A stretch of 21,790 nucleotides of DNA from Oscillospiraceae bacterium (lineage in GTDB: Bacteria; Bacillota; Clostridia; Oscillospirales; Ruminococcaceae): NCBI GenBank assembly GCA_016303235.1, contig JAEDMB010000015.1, positions 1 to 21,790 of the forward strand, in the 5' to 3' direction. A program made the position numbers and the translations under genes. The stretch's first letter is position 1. Every line of letters starts with the position of its first letter. The notes under the pieces were generated by a model. It did not search any database. It saw only the letters and a program-made list of their open reading frames with translations, and was not told the origin of the DNA. Positions 1-7,027 of the stretch are shown piece after piece.

Positions 1-76
1 TTTTATATCTTATGCGTTTAAGTTCAGAGGAAAGCTGTTCAGCAGTGGGCAGATTATTTTTATCGAAATTCGCCAT
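1..76 (-). CDS. probable signal peptidase I, N-terminus only (runs off the left edge)
   Basis: Only the first 25 codons are in the window, beginning M-A-N-F-D-K-N-N-L-P-T-A-E-Q-L and continuing into a basic K-R-I-R-Y-K stretch. As I recall them, many clostridial type I signal peptidases begin with such a short cytoplasmic segment (an L-P-T-A-E-x-L type start, then a basic patch) before the single membrane anchor. The catalytic Ser/Lys region would lie outside the window, so the call rests on the N-terminal pattern alone. The ATG is 3 bases past the stop of the coiled-coil gene at 80-343, and a GGAG lies about 10 bases upstream inside that gene's end. The two are therefore almost certainly cotranscribed and perhaps translationally coupled. 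If correct, the product would remove signal peptides from exported proteins at the outer face of the membrane. Confidence 0.45.
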   Translation of the reverse strand, partial: MANFDKNNLPTAEQLSSELKRIRYK

Positions 77-79
77 AAA

Positions 80-343
80 TTAACTGCTCCGTTCCTGTTC
101 AGCGGATTCCGGAGAATCACTGATATTTTCATCAGTCTTAACAGGATTAAGAGCATCTTTAATAATCTGTGAAATCCTGTTCAAATCCTCATCGGAAAGC
201 GACTGTTTATTTAAAGTAAGATTTTCTATACGCTGTTGAAGTTCCTGATTCTGCTGTTTGAGGTTATCAACTTCTTTCTGAAGATAGAAAAGTATTTCAA
301 GAAGTTCATCACGTTTAAGTCTGCGTAATTCCTTATCAGTCAT
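80..343 (-). CDS. small coiled-coil protein upstream of the signal-peptidase-like gene
   Basis: An 87-residue soluble protein of unknown function. The N-terminus (M-T-D-K-E-L-R-R-L-K-R-D-E-L-L-E-I-L) is a charged helix. It is followed by a heptad-like coiled coil over about residues 20-45, rich in Q, N, E and L, and then an acidic, serine-rich tail. There is no signal peptide or membrane segment. The frame also opens at 361, but I choose the ATG at 343: GAGGAG lies six bases before it, whereas the upstream ATG has no ribosome site and would sit only about 11 bases from the predicted transcription start. Small proteins with an M-T-D-K-E-L start are common in Clostridia beside envelope or secretion genes (recollection, not searched). 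Its position just before a probable signal peptidase suggests a link to secretion, as inference only. Confidence 0.7.
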   Translation of the reverse strand: MTDKELRRLKRDELLEILFYLQKEVDNLKQQNQELQQRIENLTLNKQSLSDEDLNRISQIIKDALNPVKTDENISDSPESAEQERSS

Positions 344-378
344 CTTTATCTCCTCTGACATTTTATATCTGTAAATCT

Positions 379-407
379 ATTTTAATATCAAAGGAAAGAA
401 AAGTCAA
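379..407 (-). promoter_or_regulatory. sigma-A promoter for the coiled-coil / signal peptidase operon
   Basis: On the minus strand, -35 TTGACT (402-407) and -10 TAAAAT (379-384) are separated by exactly 17 bases. The expected start near 372 leaves a leader of about 28 bases to the chosen ATG at 343. Confidence 0.75.
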
Positions 408-570
408 GCAGTAATAATATAATTTGTATATCATAACAAACAGTATAGTTATTTGTTGTGCATTTTTTACATAGGAAAATATATCCAGATATATAAATTA
501 TAGTAAAAACAGAAATAAACCATAAATAAAGTCATAAAACCGATTATTTACAGGGTATAATATTACATCT

Positions 571-593
571 TAATAATACTGAAAGTATTATTA
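571..593. repeat. AT-rich perfect inverted repeat
   Basis: TAATAATACT and AGTATTATTA form a perfect 10-bp stem with a 3-base loop. It lies just past the aquaporin terminator on the minus strand. The rest of 408-570 is AT-rich and I see no gene in it. Confidence 0.5.
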
Positions 594-599
594 GAATAC

Positions 600-637
600 A
601 AAAAATACGGGCAGAATTTGTTTTTTCTGCCCGTATC
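600..637 (-). terminator. intrinsic terminator of the aquaporin gene
   Basis: A perfect 12-bp stem (606-617 with 626-637, core ACGGGCAGAA) with an 8-base loop is followed on the minus strand by six or more U residues. It begins 7 bases past the aquaporin stop codon. Confidence 0.9.
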
Positions 638-643
638 GGTAAA

Positions 644-1354
644 CTAATTATTCTGATTGAAAAAGCTGTTTGATGCTACTGCAAAGAAAGCACCGGCAAG
701 AGGAGCTATTATAAATACCCAGAGCTGTGCAATTGATGCACCGCCTGTATTTGCTATTGCAAAGAATGCCGGAGCGATACTTCTTGCAGGATTTACGGAA
801 GTACCAGTGAGATTTATTCCGACAAGATGTACAAAAGTAAGAGCAATTCCAATAAATACCGGAGCATTTTTTCTCACAGACATATCCTTGCTTTTTGTAA
901 CAGAAAGAACAACTGTTATAAAAACGAAAGTGAGAACAATTTCAGCAATTAAAGCTCCGAAGAAATTAAGATTCCCGAAACCATTCGCACCAAAGGAATA
1001 ATCCTTGATATGATTTTTTTCCATTCCGAAAAGATTTGAAAATCCTCCGCATTTGACAAGCAAAGCAAGGATAATTGTAGCTATAAATGAGCCTGCAATC
1101 TGCGATACTGTGTAGCCTATAAAATCCCTCAGTTTCATTTTGCCGTCAACAAGCATAGCGAACGATACAGCGGGATTCAGGTGGCAACCGCTTGACTGAC
1201 TGACTGAATAGCCTGCAATTATTATTGACAAGCCAAACGCAAGAGAAGTTGCTACAACATTTGCATTAGTTGCCATTGCAGTACCGCACCCGAAAAACAC
1301 AAGTATAAAAGTACCGGCAATTTCGGATATATATTTTCTGGTTAAATTTTTCAT
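644..1354 (-). CDS. aqpZ: aquaporin, AqpZ-like water channel (MIP family)
   Basis: A 236-residue inner-membrane channel with six helices plus two half-helices. Both pore motifs are present: N-P-A at residues 60-62 (context C-H-L-N-P-A-V) and N-P-A-R at 188-191 (context T-S-V-N-P-A-R-S). The residues aligning with the selectivity filter of E. coli AqpZ (Phe43, His174, Thr183, Arg189) are Phe40, His176, Thr185 and Arg191. The set is conserved, which points to a water pore rather than a glycerol facilitator (GlpF has Trp, Gly, Phe, Arg). Length is normal for the family. The ATG follows GGAGG by 8 bases. The gene stands alone with its own promoter and strong terminator, and no glycerol kinase or glycerol genes are nearby, which agrees with a role in osmotic water flux. 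Confidence 0.93.
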   Translation of the reverse strand: MKNLTRKYISEIAGTFILVFFGCGTAMATNANVVATSLAFGLSIIIAGYSVSQSSGCHLNPAVSFAMLVDGKMKLRDFIGYTVSQIAGSFIATIILALLVKCGGFSNLFGMEKNHIKDYSFGANGFGNLNFFGALIAEIVLTFVFITVVLSVTKSKDMSVRKNAPVFIGIALTFVHLVGINLTGTSVNPARSIAPAFFAIANTGGASIAQLWVFIIAPLAGAFFAVASNSFFNQNN

Positions 1355-1387
1355 ATGAAAAACCTCCGACAGCTATGTAATACAGTT

Positions 1388-1416
1388 ATTTTATACTAAA
1401 AAAACTGATATGTCCA
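1388..1416 (-). promoter_or_regulatory. probable promoter of the aquaporin gene
   Basis: On the minus strand, -35 TGGACA (1411-1416) and -10 TAAAAT (1388-1393) have a 17-base spacer. The expected start is near 1381, giving a leader of about 27 bases. Confidence 0.6.
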
Positions 1417-1485
1417 GTATTTCTGATATATTTTAAGAAAAAACCGTAATATTACACAAACAGAGCTTATATTATTTGTCGATAT

Positions 1486-1656
1486 TTACTGCTTACGGCT
1501 TATTTTGTACTCATCGCCGTCACGGTAATAAGGGCAGTGCTTATAATGTCCCTGTATCAGTCTTGCATATTCATCTTCATCAAGATTTCTTTCGCATACC
1601 CAGCACTCAAATTCATCATCATAATAATAGTATGCACAGGTTTCACATTCATTCAT
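1486..1656 (-). CDS. 56-residue cysteine-rich small protein (DUF6472-like)
   Basis: A short gene that a length cut-off of 60 codons would miss. It starts M-N-E-C-E-T-C-A-Y-Y-Y-Y-D-D-E-F and ends in K-I-S-R-K-Q. Cysteines fall as two CxxC pairs (C4/C7 and C18/C21) and a later H-x-x-H-C cluster (H37, H40, C41), a plausible zinc-binding knuckle. The rest is rich in Tyr, Asp and Glu, and no membrane segment is visible. The pattern resembles the small clostridial proteins I know as DUF6472, recalled rather than searched. The ATG lies 8 bases past the GNAT stop, with TGAGG upstream, so it is the second gene of that transcript. An overlapping ATG at 1661 is out of frame and closes after two codons. 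The biochemical role is unknown. Confidence 0.8.
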   Translation of the reverse strand: MNECETCAYYYYDDEFECWVCERNLDEDEYARLIQGHYKHCPYYRDGDEYKISRKQ

Positions 1657-1664
1657 AGCATGCC

Positions 1665-2159
1665 TCAGAGTTCAAATCCATATATATGGTCGTCCATAAC
1701 ATAGCCGTGGCCTATTTCGGTAATTTCGCTTCTTATGCGTTTCATACCCATTTTTTCATAAATCGGGACAGCATTGTTATGTATATTGACAGTAAGCCAA
1801 ATCATAGTATTTCCGTTTTTTCTTGCTATATCCTTGATAAATTCAAAAGCCTGCCTTGCGTATCCGTTTCCCCTGAAAGCCTTTTTGATATAAAGCTTTG
1901 AAAGGAAAAGCGTATTATCGGGTTTTTCGCATATGGCAAAATATCCGATTTTTTCTCCGTCAAGCACAAAGTTATAGTACTGATAGCCTTCTTCATCAAT
2001 CTGTGCGGAAATAGCCTCCGGTGACTGGAATTTATCAACCATATAATCAATCTGGTCCTGAGAGAGAATACAGATAAAATGCTGATTCCAGATTTCACGG
2101 GCAAGGTCAGAAGTTTCTCTGATTTCCTCCGGAGTTACTACCTTTTTAAATTCCAACAT
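1665..2159 (-). CDS. GNAT-family N-acetyltransferase
   Basis: A 164-residue soluble enzyme of the GNAT fold, which transfers an acetyl group from acetyl-CoA to an amine. The acetyl-CoA pyrophosphate loop is the R-G-N-G-Y-A segment at residues 96-101 (family pattern R/Q-x-x-G-x-G/A). It sits after a beta strand (L-F-L-S-K-L-Y-I) and before a helix, as in the family. A late N-x-x-A-x-x-x-Y-E-K-M-G-M segment is the usual C-terminal motif. The substrate cannot be read from sequence. The frame opens at 2177, but I choose the ATG at 2159 because AAAGGA precedes it at normal distance and the earlier ATG has no ribosome site. It has its own strong promoter, and the small cysteine protein follows 8 bases after its stop. 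Confidence 0.88.
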   Translation of the reverse strand: MLEFKKVVTPEEIRETSDLAREIWNQHFICILSQDQIDYMVDKFQSPEAISAQIDEEGYQYYNFVLDGEKIGYFAICEKPDNTLFLSKLYIKKAFRGNGYARQAFEFIKDIARKNGNTMIWLTVNIHNNAVPIYEKMGMKRIRSEITEIGHGYVMDDHIYGFEL

Positions 2160-2210
2160 AAAAACACGTCCTTTCATGAAAAAAACAAAACGTTCAAAGC
2201 CGTTTTCACT

Positions 2211-2239
2211 ATTATACTATCTTTTCCGCCAATAGTCAA
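2211..2239 (-). promoter_or_regulatory. strong sigma-A promoter of the GNAT / cysteine-protein operon
   Basis: On the minus strand, -35 TTGACT (2234-2239) and -10 TATAAT (2211-2216) have a 17-base spacer. The start is expected near 2204. Confidence 0.82.
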
Positions 2240-2262
2240 CAGAAATTTTAATTTTCTTAATG

Positions 2263-2292
2263 AAAAAAAGGGCAGTCAGAAAAACTGCCCTT
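2263..2292 (-). terminator. intrinsic terminator of the yfhO-like gene
   Basis: A 9-bp perfect stem (2268-2276 with 2284-2292, core AAGGGCAGT) has a 7-base loop and a run of U on the minus strand. It starts right after the stop codon at 2299. Confidence 0.88.
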
Positions 2293-2298
2293 AAAAGA

Positions 2299-5298
2299 TT
2301 ATTCTTTATTTTTATCGTCAGTATTTTCGGGATTGTCTTTTTTATCGATTTCAGATATATCGATATTTGCAACAGCACCCTTTGATTTTATAAGCTTGTT
2401 TGCCTTTGATTTAGCCTTTTCCTGAGCTTTAATCTGTTCTTCCTCAAGCTTTTTCTGTTTTTCAACAAGCTGTGCATATATAGCCTTATCGCTCTTAAGA
2501 TAAATTAAAACAATTATAGCTATACCGAGAATAAGTGTTACAATTCCGAGATTAAATCCGGGAGGAGTATATTTCATAGTAACTGTATGTGTACCGGGTT
2601 CAAGCTCAATTCCGATAAACGCTTTGAGAATTTCCACAGGTTCAACTTTTTTGCCGTCTACCTTTATATTCCAGCCGGGTTCAGTCGGGATTGTTGTGAG
2701 CATAATCTGACCTTCTTCGGCAGTAATAGTTCCCTCAATGTATCTGTCATTGTAATCAGTAATTTCCCACTGATTCTGTTTGAGAAGTGCAATATCCTCA
2801 TCAAATAAATCCTTGTGGAACTGATAGAACTGGAAATCTTTTATTATAGTATATTCTTCCTTGTCCGGTTCGGTTGAATTAAGTCTGACAGTAAGACGGA
2901 CTTCAATTTCTGTACCGGGTTCAAAAGAGCCTACTCTTACTATTGAATAGTTATGATTTTCAAAGTATGCACCTGAACCAAGTGACTTATGATTTGTAAA
3001 CTGACCGTCTGTTCCCTTTTCGCTTGAAATCCATGTATTAACAGCTTTTTCGTTCTGTGTTTTGAGATACATATATATATCATCGCTTGTCTGTGCTGTA
3101 AAGTGTATATTGATTATAGGGTCAATAGCATCTGCATCTGCTGTATATAATGTCTGGTCTCCGTATGGTGAAATCTGAATCTGCTGTGTTGAAATTTCAG
3201 TGTCAAGACGTGTATAATATTCCTTGTTGCCGTTTATAAGGATAGAACCGTTCTGATTGAGGAAATCTGTATTTCCTGTTGATGTGCTGAGGAACATATT
3301 CTGACTGTTAAAAGGATTGTCATTTCCGAGGAATGCGAGATTTGTTATAGACTTGTCAATCATATAGCCTATTGAAAGTGCATCAGGATTTCTGTATACA
3401 GTAAGCTTTTCGTCCTCACCCTTATTGTTTTTGTAGTCATAGCTGAAAACAGGTTCATAACTGGGATTAAGCAGGCTTGAATTGTTGTTGTCATCAACAA
3501 CATATTTTATTCCGAGCATTGAATCCGCAAGAGGTGTGTTTCCGTCATAGCGTGTAACATAGCTTCTCATAGAATAGCCCATAGTTTCTATGAAATTGAT
3601 GATTTTCGTATTCATTACGGAGCTTGAATGTGATATTCCCTTTAAGCCGTATGCAAGGTTATCGTTTACACATCTGAAGAATGTTTTTTCAGCTCTGTAA
3701 AGACCTGTATCGTATTCCTCAAGTGCATCTGTAACGCCACGTCCCGCCTGAATTTCGTTATAATATGAAGTACGTGGAGAATATGCAACTTCCTCATCAA
3801 TTTTCTTGAATGAGTCAAGGGCATTATAGCATGCCTCTGCTGATATAACGACAGTCATCACGCCTGATATTATATTAACTGTCTTTGCTTTCTTTATATT
3901 CTTGCTTATGAAGAAAAGACCTATTAAATATATTCCGGCAAGAACCATTCCGAAAATAAATGTCATAGCTGTGTCAACATAAACTATATCGCCCTTTTTG
4001 ACATAGTTAAAGCTCGGCATTTTTGCATCGAAATACATTACAAGGGCAAGTATTCCGATAAATACTCCGGCAATCTTTCCGGGAGTAAGCTTCAGTCCCT
4101 CAAGCTTTGAGAATGTAGTTACTGCCATTGATACAAGTACAAATGACATAAGGAATGAATATCTGTAAGGCAACCAGTTAGGAGTCTGTCCGCCGTGCCA
4201 CATCATATCAGCAGGCTTGATATACATACTGAAGAAAAGCACTGCTACTAAAAATGAATAGCCTACCTTTTTATTCCATTTTATTTCGCTGTTCATATAG
4301 AAAAGCGGTAAAAGAACTGTTGTTATCATACCGCAGTATATTTCCGGTTTGCCGTGCATATTTACAGAGTAATACTGATTCGGGAAAAGGCATGGCACAA
4401 GCTCAATCGGTGAAAACTGCGTTGAAAAGCTGTAATCAGGCTTGCCCGAAAATTCAAACTTACCGAGTGAAAGTGCATTGTATACCGGAAGTATCATAAA
4501 CGCACTGCACATCAATACAACTACGGTGCATAAGCCGAATATTACCGTCTTTTTCAAATAGTCCTGTGCTTTAAGCTTTGTATCTGTTCCAAAGAAAAGA
4601 TAATAGAAATAGTAAAGTGCTGTAAATATTGCAATCATAAAGCCGATATAGAAATTGGCTACAAACATTATTGCAAGAGGTATTATGTAGTTTATTTTTC
4701 TGCCGTCATCAATAAAATGCTCTATTCCGAGTACAACAAGCGGTAAAAATACAATACCGTCAAGCCACATCGGGTCTATTGTCTGAATTACTGCATATGC
4801 CATCATAGCGTATGCTGTTGAGAACATCAGTGACTGAACAGGCTGAATATTCTTTGATTTGCGTATATAGATACTGAATGTAAGTCCCGCTGTTCCGAGC
4901 TTGCATAACTGCATTATCATGATACTTTCAAGAATCATCGTTCTCGGAAGAAGTATCGGTATAAGTGTAAACGGGCTTGCAAGATAGTATCCTATAATAC
5001 CCATAAATTCACCGGAGAGGTCTCTGCTCCAGTTGTAGAAAAAGCTTCCGTCCCCCCAGAAAGCGTCTCTTATTGCCTCAAAGTAGTAGATATACTGACC
5101 GTTAAGGTCGAGTGCAAGAACAGAACCTTCCTTGCCGAACGGATAAATGTCGAAATTGGCATATGCAATCAATACCAGCACTACCGGCAGAAAAAATGAT
5201 GCAAGATACATATAGTTTCTGTCAAACCATCTTTTCAGTCTGTTTCCGGAAGTTTCGGCAGGTATCGGCTGATTTATGCCCAAAGTTTTACTTGCCAT
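2299..5298 (-). CDS. YfhO-family polytopic membrane protein
   Basis: A 999-residue integral membrane protein of the YfhO family (GT-C-like fold). In Bacillus, YfhO works with the lipid-linked sugar donor system (CsbB) to glycosylate teichoic acid at the outer face of the membrane; the same role here is inference. Visible parts are a first helix near residues 30-50, about a dozen further helices through the first half, and a large extracytoplasmic domain in the second half. After it come the typical P-G-W-N-I-K-V-D-G-K segment and a last helix. A lysine/glutamate-rich cytoplasmic tail of about 70 residues ends the protein; I do not expect it in usual YfhO proteins, which are about 860 residues. 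The ATG at 5298 is chosen: AGGAGGAAACC precedes it, while the upstream ATG at 5373 falls in the promoter's -35 box. It is monocistronic. Confidence 0.88.
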   Translation of the reverse strand: MASKTLGINQPIPAETSGNRLKRWFDRNYMYLASFFLPVVLVLIAYANFDIYPFGKEGSVLALDLNGQYIYYFEAIRDAFWGDGSFFYNWSRDLSGEFMGIIGYYLASPFTLIPILLPRTMILESIMIMQLCKLGTAGLTFSIYIRKSKNIQPVQSLMFSTAYAMMAYAVIQTIDPMWLDGIVFLPLVVLGIEHFIDDGRKINYIIPLAIMFVANFYIGFMIAIFTALYYFYYLFFGTDTKLKAQDYLKKTVIFGLCTVVVLMCSAFMILPVYNALSLGKFEFSGKPDYSFSTQFSPIELVPCLFPNQYYSVNMHGKPEIYCGMITTVLLPLFYMNSEIKWNKKVGYSFLVAVLFFSMYIKPADMMWHGGQTPNWLPYRYSFLMSFVLVSMAVTTFSKLEGLKLTPGKIAGVFIGILALVMYFDAKMPSFNYVKKGDIVYVDTAMTFIFGMVLAGIYLIGLFFISKNIKKAKTVNIISGVMTVVISAEACYNALDSFKKIDEEVAYSPRTSYYNEIQAGRGVTDALEEYDTGLYRAEKTFFRCVNDNLAYGLKGISHSSSVMNTKIINFIETMGYSMRSYVTRYDGNTPLADSMLGIKYVVDDNNNSSLLNPSYEPVFSYDYKNNKGEDEKLTVYRNPDALSIGYMIDKSITNLAFLGNDNPFNSQNMFLSTSTGNTDFLNQNGSILINGNKEYYTRLDTEISTQQIQISPYGDQTLYTADADAIDPIINIHFTAQTSDDIYMYLKTQNEKAVNTWISSEKGTDGQFTNHKSLGSGAYFENHNYSIVRVGSFEPGTEIEVRLTVRLNSTEPDKEEYTIIKDFQFYQFHKDLFDEDIALLKQNQWEITDYNDRYIEGTITAEEGQIMLTTIPTEPGWNIKVDGKKVEPVEILKAFIGIELEPGTHTVTMKYTPPGFNLGIVTLILGIAIIVLIYLKSDKAIYAQLVEKQKKLEEEQIKAQEKAKSKANKLIKSKGAVANIDISEIDKKDNPENTDDKNKE

Positions 5299-5344
5299 TG
5301 GTTTCCTCCTTATTATTTTTTGCAAAAAAGCATAATATGAAATA

Positions 5345-5373
5345 ATTATACTACATATTATCAAATTTTGCAA
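5345..5373 (-). promoter_or_regulatory. promoter of the yfhO-like gene
   Basis: On the minus strand, -35 TTGCAA (5368-5373) and -10 TATAAT (5345-5350) have a 17-base spacer. The start near 5338 gives a leader of about 40 bases ending in AGGAGG, and it rules out the longer reading frame. Confidence 0.75.
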
Positions 5374-5473
5374 TAGTTATATAATATTTTTTTAAATTCC
5401 TCCTCTCTATTATTTACGATAAGGATTTTTATTTTGCTTCATAATTTTTCTCAATTTTTTTGAATTTAAACTA

Positions 5474-5502
5474 TTGACTTTTTCGTTTGTTGATGATATA
5501 AT
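5474..5502 (+). promoter_or_regulatory. strong promoter of tRNA-Thr
   Basis: -35 TTGACT (5474-5479) and -10 TATAAT (5497-5502) have a 17-base spacer. Transcription should start near 5509, about 7 bases before the mature tRNA, as expected for a stand-alone tRNA gene. Confidence 0.85.
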
Positions 5503-5515
5503 ACTATTATTGTAT

Positions 5516-5591
5516 GCTTGTGTAGCACAGCTGGTAGTGCAGTTCATTCGTAATGAACAGGTCGCAGGTTCGAATCCTGTCACAAGCTCCA
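5516..5591 (+). tRNA. tRNA-Thr, anticodon CGT
   Basis: A 76-base cloverleaf including an encoded CCA end (5589-5591). The acceptor arms GCTTGTG and CACAAGC pair fully. The D arm is GCAC/GTGC. The anticodon stem GTTCA/TGAAC encloses loop TTCGTAA with anticodon CGT (5549-5551), which reads ACG. The T arm has the standard TTCGAAT loop with one G-T pair at its base. It is a single tRNA gene with its own promoter. Confidence 0.96.
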
Positions 5592-5594
5592 CGC

Positions 5595-5622
5595 AAAAAA
5601 AGGGAGCAATATTCTTGCTCCC
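5595..5622 (-). terminator. terminator of ilvE, shared with tRNA-Thr
   Basis: The stem GGGAGCAA/TTGCTCCC (5602-5609 with 5615-5622) is followed on the minus strand by seven U residues (5595-5601), the canonical end for ilvE. On the plus strand it begins 10 bases past the tRNA and is followed after five bases by a short U run, so it may also stop the tRNA transcript. Confidence 0.82.
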
Positions 5623-5641
5623 CGAGCTTTTTAAAGCAATC

Positions 5642-5660
5642 GGGCGACCAATGGTCGCCC
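5642..5660 (+). terminator. second hairpin between tRNA-Thr and ilvE
   Basis: A perfect 8-bp GC-rich stem GGGCGACC/GGTCGCCC with a 3-base loop is followed on the plus strand by TTAATGTTTT. It probably backs up termination of the tRNA transcript. On the minus strand it is the first of two hairpins after ilvE. Confidence 0.6.
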
Positions 5661-5675
5661 TTAATGTTTTATATT

Positions 5676-6743
5676 TTACTTAACTTCAACAGTCCAGCCG
5701 AACTTATCTTCAATTCTGCCCCACTGGATACCGGTCATAGTGTCATAAAGTTTCTGGGAAATCTTTCCGATTTTGTTATCGTTTATTTCCATAACCTTGT
5801 CATTCCATTTAAGATGTCCTACCGGTGATATAACAGCAGCTGTACCGGTACCGAATACTTCATCAAGCTTGCCGTTGTCGTAAGCGTCAGCAACTTCCTG
5901 AATTGTTATACGGCGTTCTGTAACTTTAAGACCCCAGCTCTTGCAGAGTTCTATTGAAGATTTTCTTGTAATACCCGGAAGAATTGAACCCTGAAGCATA
6001 GGAGTGATAACTTCACCGTCGATAACGAAGAATATATTCATAGCACCAACTTCTTCAATATACTTCTGTTCAACGCCGTCAAGCCAGAGAACCTGTGAAT
6101 AGTTCTGCTTGTGAGCCTCGTCCTGTCCGATAAGTGAAGCAGCGTAGTTGCCTCCTGTTTTGGCAAATCCCATACCGCCTCTTACAGCACGTACGTACTT
6201 GCTTTCAACATAAATATTTACAGGGTCAAGACCGCTTGCATAGTAAGCACCGGAAGGAGAAAGGATAATCATAAACAAATAATGTGAACCGGGCTTTACG
6301 CCAAGGAACGGGTCAACAGCAAATATATAAGGTCTTATGTAAAGAGATGAGCCTTCAGTATGCGGAACCCAGTCCTTTTCGATTTTGAGGAGTTCCATAA
6401 GGCACTGCATAGCAAGTTCTTCATCAAGATGAGGAATAACAAGACGCTCATTTGAAACATTAAGTCTCTTGAAATTTTCATCGGGGCGGAAAAGCTGAAT
6501 TTTATTGTCAGCAGTTCTGTAAGCCTTCAAGCCTTCAAAAACAGTCTGACCATAATGCAGGCACATAGAAGCAGGAGAAAGCTCTATATTTCCGTAAGGC
6601 TTGATTTCAGGGTCATGCCAGCCCTGACCTTCATCATACGGCATAACAAGCATATAATCGGTAAAGATATGACCGAAACCGAGCTTGCTTTCATCAGCAG
6701 GCTTAGCTTTAAGCTGTGGAGCTTTTGTAAATTTGATTTCCAT
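5676..6743 (-). CDS. ilvE: branched-chain-amino-acid aminotransferase
   Basis: A 355-residue PLP enzyme of fold type IV (EC 2.6.1.42). It exchanges the amino group between leucine, isoleucine or valine and 2-oxoglutarate, the last step of branched-chain amino acid synthesis and the first of breakdown. Visible motifs are Y-G-Q-T-V-F-E-G-L-K-A-Y-R (64-76) and the segment around K195 (F-A-K-T-G-G-N-Y), the PLP-binding lysine. E-V-G-A-M-N-I-F-F-V and L-P-G-I-T-R-K-S, the cofactor-phosphate and substrate loops, follow. The longer N-terminus matches the eukaryote-like BCAT subgroup seen in many Gram-positives. AGAGGT lies about 9 bases before the ATG. A 38-codon membrane peptide gene ends 27 bases upstream and appears to share the promoter at 6919-6947. 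That short leader leaves no room for a T-box. Confidence 0.95.
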   Translation of the reverse strand: MEIKFTKAPQLKAKPADESKLGFGHIFTDYMLVMPYDEGQGWHDPEIKPYGNIELSPASMCLHYGQTVFEGLKAYRTADNKIQLFRPDENFKRLNVSNERLVIPHLDEELAMQCLMELLKIEKDWVPHTEGSSLYIRPYIFAVDPFLGVKPGSHYLFMIILSPSGAYYASGLDPVNIYVESKYVRAVRGGMGFAKTGGNYAASLIGQDEAHKQNYSQVLWLDGVEQKYIEEVGAMNIFFVIDGEVITPMLQGSILPGITRKSSIELCKSWGLKVTERRITIQEVADAYDNGKLDEVFGTGTAAVISPVGHLKWNDKVMEINDNKIGKISQKLYDTMTGIQWGRIEDKFGWTVEVK

Positions 6744-6770
6744 TATTATCGACCTCTTTGATAAAAAATA

Positions 6771-6887
6771 TTATTCGCTGACAGTAATATATTTTTTACT
6801 GCTCAGTCTGCTGTATACTGTGATTATACAGAAAACGGCAGTTATTCCAGTAATTACTGCAAGTGTTGCTTTAAGAAATTTTTTCAT
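6771..6887 (-). CDS. 38-residue single-span membrane peptide ahead of ilvE
   Basis: A tiny gene with an excellent ribosome site (AGGAGGT seven bases before the ATG). The product begins M-K-K-F-L-K-A-T-L-A, has one hydrophobic helix over about residues 8-25, and ends in a polar tail containing S-S-K-K. The basic N-terminus followed by one helix fits either a short membrane peptide or an uncleaved signal anchor. It lies between the predicted transcription start (near 6912) and ilvE, 27 bases before the ilvE ATG, so it is the first cistron of that transcript. I do not recognise a family. It could be a small membrane protein in its own right or a leader-type peptide that couples translation to ilvE. 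It has no run of Leu, Ile or Val codons of the kind that marks a classical attenuation leader. Confidence 0.7.
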   Translation of the reverse strand: MKKFLKATLAVITGITAVFCIITVYSRLSSKKYITVSE

Positions 6888-6918
6888 AAATGACCTCCTG
6901 AAATAGAATGTCAAGGAT

Positions 6919-6947
6919 ATTATAACACTTTTAGCGGAAATTTTCCA
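6919..6947 (-). promoter_or_regulatory. probable promoter of the small peptide / ilvE transcript
   Basis: On the minus strand, a perfect -10 TATAAT (6919-6924) and a weak -35 TGGAAA (6942-6947) have a 17-base spacer. A 10-bp direct repeat (CGGAAATTTT on the plus strand at 6935-6944 and 6955-6964) overlaps the -35, which suggests a regulator or activator site. Confidence 0.6.
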
Positions 6948-7027
6948 TAATATCCGGAAATTTTTTTGATTTTTAAATAGAAAAATGAAGTTAATAAGAA
7001 CTGATATAATTATACAGTTTTCACAAA

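Noticed and set aside
657..1001. Plus-strand open frame of 114 codons
   Set aside because: It is the complement of the aquaporin gene, has no ribosome site, and shows no domain.
5299..5373. 25-residue hydrophobic extension of the YfhO-like protein
   Set aside because: The upstream ATG lies in the -35 box of the predicted promoter, and the downstream ATG has a perfect AGGAGG.
5410..5592. Minus-strand open frame of 60 codons with a G-F-E-P-A-T-C-S-L type sequence
   Set aside because: It is antisense to tRNA-Thr. This residue pattern is a well-known artefact of translating the complement of a tRNA T arm and anticodon arm.
6744..6912. T-box or other riboswitch before ilvE
   Set aside because: The promoter leaves only about 25 bases before the small peptide gene and 27 bases between that and ilvE. 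There is no T-box sequence or terminator/antiterminator pair.
6999..7019. Near-palindrome after the phosphoesterase gene as a terminator
   Set aside because: The stem is AT-rich with only two GC pairs per arm and there is no U run on the minus strand. Too weak to call.
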